Source: Opitutaceae bacterium (GTDB lineage Bacteria > Verrucomicrobiota > Verrucomicrobiae > Opitutales > Opitutaceae). Taken from it: DNA of 6,315 nucleotides. Positions within the stretch are counted from its first letter, which is position 1. Every line of letters starts with the position of its first letter. The position numbers and the translations under genes are program-made. The notes under the pieces are model-generated. The model worked only from the letters and a program-made list of their open reading frames with translations. It searched no databases and was not told the origin of the DNA. Below, one piece after another: positions 1 through 5,512 of this stretch. The stretch lies in NCBI GenBank assembly GCA_031266495.1, contig JAISAX010000601.1, positions 1-6,315 on the forward strand, read 5' to 3'.

Positions 1-1
1 A

Positions 2-49
2 ACCGGTGCAAACGGTGCGCTGGAGGTGGTTTACCGGGTGCGGCGGTGA
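2..49 (+). pseudogene. Possible C-terminal end of an upstream gene entering the window
   Basis: Frame 2 is open from the window edge to a TGA at 47-49 and reads TGANGALEVVYRVRR. The ending, a hydrophobic beta-strand followed by two arginines, resembles the last strand of RibD-C/dihydrofolate-reductase-like domains and also of several beta-sandwich domains. Fifteen residues are too few to assign a family. It could equally be a chance open frame, since frame 1 is also open across this stretch. It is listed only because a real gene tail may be cut by the window edge. Confidence 0.2.
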
Positions 50-160
50 AAAGGGAGAACTCGATACTTGAAATACGCCAAAGACGTTTCAGGTTACGAC
101 GCCATGCAAGCCTTCCTGACAAAACCGGAGAACGACGAGATTTGAAAATCGATTCCAGCG

Positions 161-280
161 ATGGTCGCGTTCGCCAAAAAAATCGCCAGTAACAAAAAAA
201 CAGCGCGGGCGTTTCTTATCAAAGGTGGATTCATAACAAAATCGGGCAAGTTGACCAGGCGTTACGGCGGTACCGGATGA
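161..280 (+). CDS. Possible small basic protein (39 aa), unknown function
   Basis: An ATG at 161 opens a 39-residue frame ending in TGA at 278-280. The product is basic, with the pattern AFAKKIASNKKTARAFL, then IKGGFITKSGKLTRRY. The 'arginine-alanine-phenylalanine-leucine ... G ... T.SGKLT..Y' ending resembles the tails of short bacterial hypothetical proteins that I have the impression of seeing near toxin-antitoxin genes, but I cannot name a family. Its stop overlaps the start of the next gene as ATGA, which suggests translational coupling. The same frame is open upstream from 50 except for a TGA at 143-145, so this may be the surviving 3' part of a longer gene (TTG at 68 or ATG at 104) broken by a nonsense mutation. 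No clear Shine-Dalgarno sequence precedes 161. It could be a non-coding frame. Confidence 0.35.
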   Translation: MVAFAKKIASNKKTARAFLIKGGFITKSGKLTRRYGGTG

Positions 281-648
281 ATGATGCTTATGCTGAGTTA
301 TCTCCCAAGGAAAGACGTTATCAGAACGATCCTCTTCGCCCTATTGTTTCCAAAAGTCGCATCTTCGAGATGACAGGAGCCATCTCGAGTCCCGGATTAC
401 TGATAGTCATTTTCCCGATATACACAAATAAACCAACTGTAATGATTGTTTCCATTTCAGTTTTCATTATTCTGATCTCATATCTTTTGGCATCTTTACT
501 ACTTCTTGAGTATACAGAGACGGCTCAGTATGGAATACATCTAAAAAGGAAGGAGCCCGTTAGATATTGGTTTAATATAGTAATCTTGGGTTTATTCTAT
601 ATTTCATTAAGTTTTGCGCTCATCGCAATAGGACTCGGAATAACGTAA
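277..648 (+). CDS. Small integral membrane protein with three predicted helices, likely cassette-borne
   Basis: The product is 123 residues with a charged, cytoplasm-like N-terminus (residues 1-30, rich in K, R, E and D). Hydrophobic stretches follow at about 33-50, 54-79 and 97-122, with a short basic loop (HLKRKEPVR) at 88-96. I do not recognise a family, and no catalytic or binding motif is visible. The ATG at 277 overlaps the preceding small frame's TGA as ATGA, and no good Shine-Dalgarno sequence is present, so coupling would help explain initiation. The coding sequence is clearly richer in A and T than the right-hand genes and uses codons such as ATA, TTA and AGA, which suggests a different origin. 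An attC-like hairpin site begins 24 bases after the TAA stop, the usual gene-to-site layout of an integron cassette. The reading frame is convincing because of its length, low GC and regular helices; the function is unknown. Confidence 0.65.
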   Translation: MNDAYAELSPKERRYQNDPLRPIVSKSRIFEMTGAISSPGLLIVIFPIYTNKPTVMIVSISVFIILISYLLASLLLLEYTETAQYGIHLKRKEPVRYWFNIVILGLFYISLSFALIAIGLGIT

Positions 649-671
649 AGACACTGAATCAAACGAACGGA

Positions 672-722
672 GCCTAACAAGGCGATGCAGCCAACTCCGG
701 TAGCTGATCTTTGACGCTGGGC
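672..722 (+). repeat. Integron attC-like recombination site
   Basis: GCCTAAC at 672-678 fits the R'' box consensus RYYYAAC. GATGCAGC at 684-691 pairs with GCTGATC at 703-709, leaving G687 unpaired in the 5' arm. This is the offset extrahelical base seen in attC sites of gene cassettes, and it sets the orientation so that the gene at 277-648 would be the cassette's gene. Spacers of 5-6 bases separate the R and L boxes on both sides. The 3' box at 716-722 reads GCTGGGC, one base from the GTTRGGC form (C instead of T in the conserved GTT), so the site may be weak or degenerate. The 11-base apical loop is short, and total length is 51 bases, near the lower end for attC sites. No integrase gene or second site is visible in the window. 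Confidence 0.5.
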
Positions 723-791
723 GGGATTTATCCCTATTTTGTCGAGGCAAACCGGATAGCCAAAAACGAACTCCCGAAAAACAAACCGGCT

Positions 792-1107
792 CTGAATACG
801 GATGAGGATTTGCTTCAGCGTTTCCTCGATTGCGCGGTGATCAATTATTGCCATGAAATTCATATGAAAATGAATGCGTCGGTGTTATTGATGAGCGTGG
901 TGAAATCAAGGCCGTCTGCTCCGTTAAGGACGACTTCGGACGATTTGGTTTTGGCGGCGAGTGGGCGTTTCGTGCCAACGAGGACATTGAAACGTTGTTG
1001 CCGCGGGTCGTTGAGAATGTCGGGAGGAGAAAGCACTACGGCCGGGTGACCGACTGTGTCCGGTTCCCCTGTCTGACAAAAATGATGTCCCGGCGTTCGA
1101 GATTCAT
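792..1107 (-). pseudogene. MazF/PemK-like toxin, broken by apparent frameshifts
   Basis: The ATG at 1107 overlaps the antitoxin stop as ATGA, the typical layout of a type II toxin-antitoxin pair. The first frame reads MNLERRDIIFVRQGNRTQSV and reaches a stop at 1036-1038. Between about 1051 and 1065 the homology moves to another frame with GHPAVVLSPPDILNDP, close to the GHRPAVVLSP strand of E. coli MazF. It goes on to FNVLVGTKRP and SEVVLNGADGLDFTTLI, matching MazF's 'EVVLSG..DG..L' region, and stops at 860-862. The amphipathic helix DHRAIEETLKQILIRIQ, which fits MazF's C-terminal helix, lies in a third frame at about 792-840. MazF toxins are mRNA endoribonucleases; this copy should be inactive unless the shifts are sequencing errors or are bypassed. 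The family is moderately sure. The true 3' end is uncertain, because the third frame runs on to 597 across the attC-like site. Confidence 0.55.
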
Positions 1108-1322
1108 AAGGTTTCTCCAAAGGTGTTGGCCAAGCGGAGAGCTTCTTCCGAGTACTGGAAGGCACCTTTTTCCGCCGGAGGCACGCAGGCGGGCACGTCG
1201 TAGGGGATCATTTCGATACAACCGGCGGGGGTCTGCACGAGGACGGTTTTTTTTGTTTTGATGATCTGGCGGGCGATGGCGGAAAACCCGGCTTTGGCCC
1301 TGGAGACGGTGAGCGTTTTCAT
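1104..1322 (-). CDS. Phd/YefM-like antitoxin
   Basis: The product is 72 residues. It starts MKTLTVSRAKAGFSAIAR, the N-terminal 'strand, then helix' pattern of Phd/YefM antitoxins, in which a short beta strand is followed by a helix that dimerises and binds the operator. The strand TVLVQTPAGCIEMIPYD (about 26-42) corresponds to the second half of the fold. The rest, ending LRLANTFGETL, is an acidic to neutral tail of the kind that wraps the toxin. The ATG at 1322 was chosen over the in-frame ATG at 1352 because the conserved start falls there and the extra ten residues (MHGHPHDYAL) look non-homologous. Its TGA overlaps the toxin ATG as ATGA. Such antitoxins usually repress their own promoter, which would lie above 1322, partly over the RibD-like fragment; I see no clear promoter. 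It appears intact although its toxin is broken. Confidence 0.7.
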   Translation of the reverse strand: MKTLTVSRAKAGFSAIARQIIKTKKTVLVQTPAGCIEMIPYDVPACVPPAEKGAFQYSEEALRLANTFGETL

Positions 1323-1370
1323 GAGGGCGTAGTCATGCGGATGACCGTGCATGGGTCAAGAGAGGGGAAA

Positions 1371-1578
1371 TCAGTGGCGTTTACGGCGGCGGAACCGGCG
1401 GAGATGGCACGGTGGATTGCGAGAGGTGGGGGTGCGGCGATGCGCGTTGCTCGGCGGCGGGCAGGTGTACGGGGCGTTTCTGGCTGCGGGGCTGGTGGAT
1501 GAAATTTCGGTGACGATCGAGCCGTGGATTTTCGGCTCGGGCACGCCGCTGGCGTCAGGGGGGGAGGGGGGGGGGGAA
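1371..1578 (+). pseudogene. Fragment of a RibD C-terminal / dihydrofolate-reductase-like domain
   Basis: From about 1417 the frame reads LREVGVRRCALLGGGQVYGA, then FLAAGLVDEI, SVTIEPWIFGSGTPLAS. The LLGGGQVY...GLVDEI..TIEP...GSGTPL series is the signature of the NADPH-binding half of RibD-C/DHFR-like reductases. The upstream part (VAFTAAEPAEMARW, 1374-1415) lies in a different frame; the two join if one base near 1416 is removed, so there is a +1 frameshift. The N-terminal half of the domain is missing, replaced upstream by the antitoxin region. Downstream the frame enters the G-rich tract (1558-1576) and shows at most a few more domain-like residues before it becomes the antisense of the hydrolase gene. 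The long open frame to 2223 is therefore not a real protein end. This is a relic; family assignment is fairly secure, function lost. Confidence 0.65.
1558..1576. repeat. Interrupted G tract (G7-A-G11)
   Basis: Seven G, one A and eleven G in a row, starting 17 bases beyond the hydrolase stop codon and inside the end of the RibD-like fragment. It sits at the boundary between the degraded left part and the glycan-locus right part. Long mononucleotide runs are prone to length change by slippage and are often misread in sequencing, so the exact length is uncertain. Confidence 0.9.
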
Positions 1579-1593
1579 GAAAAATTGGCTGAA

Positions 1594-3858
1594 TCAGGGA
1601 TTCTTTTTCAGCGTGAAAAGATACACTTCACGTGGCTCCAGGCTGAGCACGTCGGCTGTTGTATCCATCTGGTGGAGGGATTCGCCTTGCAGGCTCCAGC
1701 CGTCCGGAAGTTCGAGACGGGTTTTTTGCGCACGGTAGGTGGTATTGATGGCGATGAGATACCGCAGGGCCGGATCCTTGTAGTCTTCGCGAAGACCGGT
1801 GATGACCGCGCTGGCTGTCAGGCCCGTGGAGTTGCTGACGAAACGGGCTTCCTGACGCAGGCCGACAATCTCCCGCGTAATGCCTTCGACAAGACATCTC
1901 AGGGTGGCGTTGTTCCCGGAATGAAAGGCGGAATAGATGACGCGTCCGCCGGTCGATGTCTGCAAGATGGTCGGATAGCTGTCGCTGTTCCAGGCGAGCA
2001 CGTTGCCCGCCGTCGATGTCCTGACTTCGGAGCCGGGCAGGATGGCGTCGGCATCGCCGATGATGGCGGATACCATTTCGACTCCGTTGATGGGGCAGTC
2101 GCCCTCGAACCAGGATTCAAGTTGCGGGCTGACTTTGCTGATTTGTTGGGAGCGGCGGTCTCCGATGGGGGGCCGGCGGTCTTTCAGGCCAAGGAAGCGG
2201 GGGACGGGTTGGTCGCGCCATGATTCGTCGCGCGAGAGGCTGTCTCCAAATGCCCAGATGCGGCCTCCGTTTTGGAGATAGTTTTCGAGCGCCGCGGTTT
2301 CCCGCGGCTTGAGGACGCAGGCGGTGGGAAGAACAACGAGATCGTAACGGCCGAGGTATCCGGGAGCGCAGCGTTCTTCGGGAATGAAGTCCGCCTGATA
2401 GTGGCTGTTGCGGAAGAGCGCGAAGGCGGCGGTGGCATAACGGGGAACGGGATCGCCCGTGGACTGGAGCGCCGCCGTAGTTGAATATACGATACCAATG
2501 CGGCCCGCGACACGCGGCGAGCCGAGTTCTCTCTGGTGCGTGGATATCTGGCCGACGAGCCTGGCATAGGCGGCGCGGCCTTCGTCATTGCTGCCTTTTT
2601 CGTTGAGGATCGCGTGCTCGTGCGGTTTGGCGAGGAAGGCGAAAATGAACATGCCTCTCGCGCCTCCGGCAAATGGCGCCCACAGCGCTGTGCGGATCGT
2701 GTCGGGGGTGCGGGCGTTGGCGGCGGGGGGCATCGAGTTGATTTCAAAAATCATGACGGGCTTGCCGTCGGCGTAGCTGGCGGCGGCGTCGAGGCGGTCA
2801 CGCGTGCCGAAGGGGGAGCCGGAATAGAGATTGAGACCGAAGATGTCTTCGCTGCGCCCGAGCAGGTCCCAGTTGGTGCCGGAAGAGGCGGTGGAGCTGT
2901 CCCACGGGTTGGTCTGCTTTTTGTTGGCGAGGAGCAGGGCCGGAGCCGTCTCCTTGAGGATGGCGCGTTCCCATGCGAAAAAACCGGCAAAGGCGCGCTG
3001 GCCGAATTCCATCCAGTCGAGCCAGGCGCGCCGGTTGTAGTCTTCGGGGCGTCTCGGCGGCTGGATGGCGTCCCAGGATGCGAAGGATGTGCCATGTATC
3101 CGGTTGACGGTGACAAGGTCTCCGCAGGTTTTTCGCAAATGCTCGCGCCAGGCGGCGAGCGCCCATTGCGAGTATTCGGCGAACTGTTTTCCGCGATTCC
3201 AGGTGCCTCCATAGCAAGGTTCGTTCCAGAGGCAGATGGCGGGGACGTTCGGCTCGGCGGCGGCCATGCGCGCCGCCGCCCGCCAGAAGGCGGGGATGTG
3301 TTCGCGCAGCGCGGGGGAGTGCAGGCTGCAGGGGGTCCAGCTCCCGGTGGGTTTTCCGTCGCTGCCGAGCGGCTGGTGTTCTGTTTTCGGATACATCCTG
3401 GAAAACCAGCCGGGGACGTAATGGCCGGTGAGGAGGGGAATCGCCGCCATGTCCCAGGCGGCGGCGCGCCGGATGATGGCGCGGTGGGCATCAAGGGCGG
3501 AATCCGGAACGTCTCCCGGCCCCGGCGCGACTCTCCAGCCTATGTCGAAGTGGACGGCGTTGGCTCCCATGGCGCGGGCTTGCGCGAGTTCCTGTTCGTT
3601 GTATCCAAAAACAAAACCGATCGGACAAAAGGGCGCTCCGTCCTTGAACAGCACGCCGTTGGCGAGGGAAAATGCGCCGTTCCAGGGAGTTTTTTGGCCG
3701 GGCGCAAACGGGGTCGGGAGTCCTCCCGCCAAAGGGACGGGTGGCGGAGGGGCGGGGAGCGGAGACGGCTCCGGTTCACCAGCGGAGCGGAGTCCGGAAA
3801 GGGCAAGACCGGACACCAGAATCAGGACAGGGTGGATGATGGCGCGGATTGTATTCAT
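1594..3858 (-). CDS. Secreted GH42-like (clan GH-A) glycoside hydrolase
   Basis: The product is 754 residues. Residues 1 to about 26 form an export signal (hydrophobic VLILVSGLALSGL), followed by a proline-rich linker (29-50). A TIM-barrel domain spans about 60-430. LWNEP places the likely acid/base at E213 at the end of strand 4, and MIFEIN places the likely nucleophile at E372 on strand 7, the clan GH-A arrangement. Residues 450-560 (GRIGIVYST, YDLVVLP, L.NGGRIWAFGDS) look like the glutamine-amidotransferase-like domain of GH42 beta-galactosidases, and 695-754 like a C-terminal beta-sandwich. GH42 enzymes are retaining beta-galactosidases, but related uncharacterised GH-A families share this layout, so the substrate is open. 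It follows the LamG gene by 78 bases containing a C tract on its coding strand. No Shine-Dalgarno sequence is seen before the ATG. Residues 560-570 carry a small repeat insertion. Confidence 0.8.
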   Translation of the reverse strand: MNTIRAIIHPVLILVSGLALSGLRSAGEPEPSPLPAPPPPVPLAGGLPTPFAPGQKTPWNGAFSLANGVLFKDGAPFCPIGFVFGYNEQELAQARAMGANAVHFDIGWRVAPGPGDVPDSALDAHRAIIRRAAAWDMAAIPLLTGHYVPGWFSRMYPKTEHQPLGSDGKPTGSWTPCSLHSPALREHIPAFWRAAARMAAAEPNVPAICLWNEPCYGGTWNRGKQFAEYSQWALAAWREHLRKTCGDLVTVNRIHGTSFASWDAIQPPRRPEDYNRRAWLDWMEFGQRAFAGFFAWERAILKETAPALLLANKKQTNPWDSSTASSGTNWDLLGRSEDIFGLNLYSGSPFGTRDRLDAAASYADGKPVMIFEINSMPPAANARTPDTIRTALWAPFAGGARGMFIFAFLAKPHEHAILNEKGSNDEGRAAYARLVGQISTHQRELGSPRVAGRIGIVYSTTAALQSTGDPVPRYATAAFALFRNSHYQADFIPEERCAPGYLGRYDLVVLPTACVLKPRETAALENYLQNGGRIWAFGDSLSRDESWRDQPVPRFLGLKDRRPPIGDRRSQQISKVSPQLESWFEGDCPINGVEMVSAIIGDADAILPGSEVRTSTAGNVLAWNSDSYPTILQTSTGGRVIYSAFHSGNNATLRCLVEGITREIVGLRQEARFVSNSTGLTASAVITGLREDYKDPALRYLIAINTTYRAQKTRLELPDGWSLQGESLHQMDTTADVLSLEPREVYLFTLKKNP

Positions 3859-3898
3859 TGATTGATGACAGACAGCAGGGTTGCAGGACAGCAGGACA

Positions 3899-3911
3899 GG
3901 GGGGGGGGGGG
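3899..3911. repeat. G13 tract upstream of the hydrolase gene
   Basis: Thirteen G in a row on the plus strand, so thirteen C on the coding strand, in the gap between the LamG and hydrolase genes, 41 bases upstream of the hydrolase ATG. It is followed on the plus strand's left side by a CAG/GACAGG-rich low-complexity stretch (3869-3900). Its place in the leader means that length changes could alter a promoter spacing or the mRNA leader, but no promoter elements are visible. Confidence 0.9.
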
Positions 3912-3936
3912 AATTACGGTGAAAGGGAAGAGACGT

Positions 3937-4731
3937 TCACCGGCTTGGCTGAACTTCGCCGGAAAGCGCGGCAACTTCGTCGGCAGTCAGCGCATGATCA
4001 TAGATGCGCAGGCTCTCGATGTACTGGGGCGTGGCATTGTAGTTTTCGTAACGGAAGCCGGCTTCGCCCGGGTCAGCCGGAGTATTCGGGAGGTTACGCT
4101 GCCTTGCGATTTTTCCGTCCACCCAAGCCGCGATCTGGCCGCCGGGTTGTACGGTGATGACGTAGTCGTGCCACTGGCCGGGTTCTCCGGGATTGGCCCA
4201 GACGGTCAGTTTCTGTCCATTGACGATAATGGATGCGGCGAGTTTTTCTCCAGCGGAGGCGCCGTGCTTCTCGGTAAAGAAACGAATTTCGAGTGTGCCC
4301 GAGCGGATAAAGCGGAGGTCTGCGCTGCTGGAATAAAAGAGGCGGATGAAGATGGAAAACGGTCCGTTCGAGAATTTGAGGTGTTCTTTGGCTCCTGTCC
4401 CGAAATCGTGTCCGTGGGACTTGCGAAGGCAGAGCGCCCGTCCATCCGCCGGAGCGCCGAGATGCGGATTAACGGGGACAGGCACTCCGGTCCGGGTTTG
4501 GGTGCACCATTCCGGCCAGTTGATTCTTTTTACGGCATCGGAAGGCGGCTCGCCGGCCTTGTCCAGAATCTGGCCGGCTTCGGCGGTCCCTTTGTCCGCA
4601 TAATCGAACGGGTAGTTGGCAATCAGTCCGGCGCGGGTTGCGGTTGCGGAAGCCAGCAGCGCGAGGAGCACGGCGGCAAGGGAGGTGTTTCGGATTTGTT
4701 TCATGAGTGTCGAGTGGTTGTTTTTGTTCAT
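3937..4731 (-). CDS. Exported LamG / concanavalin A-like lectin-domain protein
   Basis: The product is 264 residues from the ATG at 4731. A signal peptide covers about 1-34 (SLAAVLLALLASATATRA before GLIANYPF). The rest is one LamG-type jelly-roll domain: 'LIANYPFD' opening strand, FSIFIRLFYSS (125-135), the WHDYVITVQPGGQIAAWVDGK core (188-208), and the closing LRIYDHALTADEVAAL (241-256). Such domains bind glycans or act as surface modules; no catalytic residues are apparent. The start at 4731 is preferred because it overlaps the previous gene's TGA as ATGA. A second ATG at 4704 would leave a shorter but still plausible signal peptide, while the ATG at 4785 lies within the upstream gene. No membrane anchor or sorting signal is seen at the C-terminus. 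It is probably co-transcribed with its neighbours and may present or bind the glycan that the hydrolase cleaves. Confidence 0.75.
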   Translation of the reverse strand: MNKNNHSTLMKQIRNTSLAAVLLALLASATATRAGLIANYPFDYADKGTAEAGQILDKAGEPPSDAVKRINWPEWCTQTRTGVPVPVNPHLGAPADGRALCLRKSHGHDFGTGAKEHLKFSNGPFSIFIRLFYSSSADLRFIRSGTLEIRFFTEKHGASAGEKLAASIIVNGQKLTVWANPGEPGQWHDYVITVQPGGQIAAWVDGKIARQRNLPNTPADPGEAGFRYENYNATPQYIESLRIYDHALTADEVAALSGEVQPSR

Positions 4732-5432
4732 TTCGTGGCGGCTTCTTCTATTATATCGAATTTGAAATATTTCCATGTCCCCCACCCGGCGATGGTCTGG
4801 GCGGGTGTAAGCGAACCGACATGACCATCAAGAAACATCACACGGGGGCGTGCTTCATGCGCTGCGGTGGGAGAATGGCAGATAAGTTGTATGCGTTTTG
4901 ATGGAGCAGGGATGTCATTGATGGTTTTGCGTCCGGTTACCGTGTATTCCGTGCTGCCGGAGGGTTTGGCGATGTTGCCGTTGCGACGGTCGCCGCCATA
5001 GGTGATCTGGTCACCGCCGCCGGTATAGCTGCTCATTGGCTGGAGATCGGGACAGACATAGATGAGTCTGTCTTTGTATTCGCGGGAATATTTTTTACTT
5101 TCGGGGATAGCTGGCAGGTGCCCTGCCTCGATAATCATGGCCAGACCGGTCGGGGCGCCGCCCCACGCATAAAACATCCGCGGGTCGGTGTTATTGAAGA
5201 CGGGCAGTGCGCCGGACCTGTTTGCGGGATCATTTATATAGGAGAGATAGCCGATGCCGATTTGATGAAGGTTGCTGGCGCATTGCGCGCTGCGGGCGCT
5301 TCGCCGCGCCTTGCCAACGACAGGGATGAGAATCGCCGCAAGGATGCCGATAATGGTGATGACGGTCAGCAGTTCGATGAGTGAGAAGGCGGCACAAAAA
5401 CGAATGCGGTTTGTGATGGTAGGGATTTGCAT
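4728..5432 (-). CDS. Pseudopilin-like protein with H-X9-DG motif
   Basis: The product is 234 residues. The type IV prepilin-like N-terminus reads RIRFCAAFSLIELLTVITII, with cleavage expected between A15 and F16, the conserved glutamate at E20 (position 5 of the mature protein) and a hydrophobic helix to about residue 38. The usual residue before the cut is glycine; here it is alanine. The C-terminal part carries H192, nine residues, then D202-G203 (MFLDGHV), the prepilin-processing-associated H-X9-DG motif common in Planctomycetes and Verrucomicrobia. There is a single conserved-looking CPDL segment (127-130). Proteins of this type often lie beside sugar-degradation genes, but their precise role is not settled; a pilin-like fibre or secretion part handled by a prepilin peptidase is likely. 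It overlaps the LamG gene by ATGA. No Shine-Dalgarno sequence precedes the ATG. Confidence 0.85.
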   Translation of the reverse strand: MQIPTITNRIRFCAAFSLIELLTVITIIGILAAILIPVVGKARRSARSAQCASNLHQIGIGYLSYINDPANRSGALPVFNNTDPRMFYAWGGAPTGLAMIIEAGHLPAIPESKKYSREYKDRLIYVCPDLQPMSSYTGGGDQITYGGDRRNGNIAKPSGSTEYTVTGRKTINDIPAPSKRIQLICHSPTAAHEARPRVMFLDGHVGSLTPAQTIAGWGTWKYFKFDIIEEAATK

Positions 5433-5512
5433 GGGAGAGATGTAGAGAGCGGGATATGAGTAATAATGGAATGAGGCGACTGGCAGGAAAGTGATCCCGG
5501 CCAGCGACCTGA

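Noticed and set aside
250..267. GTTGACC and GTTACGG as a second cassette boundary upstream of the membrane gene.
   Set aside because: Neither fits GTTRRRY, and no paired L boxes or R'' box are nearby.
711..1110. Plus-strand reading of about 130 residues (711 onward in one frame, 881 onward in another) that looks protein-like, with IDERGEIKAV and FGRFGFGGEWAF.
   Set aside because: It is antisense in the same codon register as the toxin remnant, which explains both its openness and its charged composition. The minus strand has the MazF-like strands and the ATGA link to the antitoxin. The plus reading also needs a frameshift at the same place and would start inside the attC-like site.
1351..2223. 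A 290-residue plus-strand open frame.
   Set aside because: Only its first part (to about 1578) carries reductase-like sequence; the rest is antisense to the hydrolase gene, whose GH-A motifs are clear.
2536..3861. A 441-residue plus-strand open frame.
   Set aside because: It is an antisense shadow in GC-rich DNA over the hydrolase; its glycine/alanine/arginine-rich composition has no recognisable motif, whereas the minus strand encodes NEP and FEIN catalytic motifs.
3862..4824. A 320-residue plus-strand open frame over the LamG gene.
   Set aside because: It is antisense to a protein with a signal peptide and a full LamG pattern, and it starts across the G13 tract without a plausible start context.
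5480..5504. CTGGC ... GCCAG inverted repeat between the PEP-CTERM and pseudopilin genes, as a terminator.
   Set aside because: The stem is only five pairs with a 15-base loop and no following T run on the coding strand.
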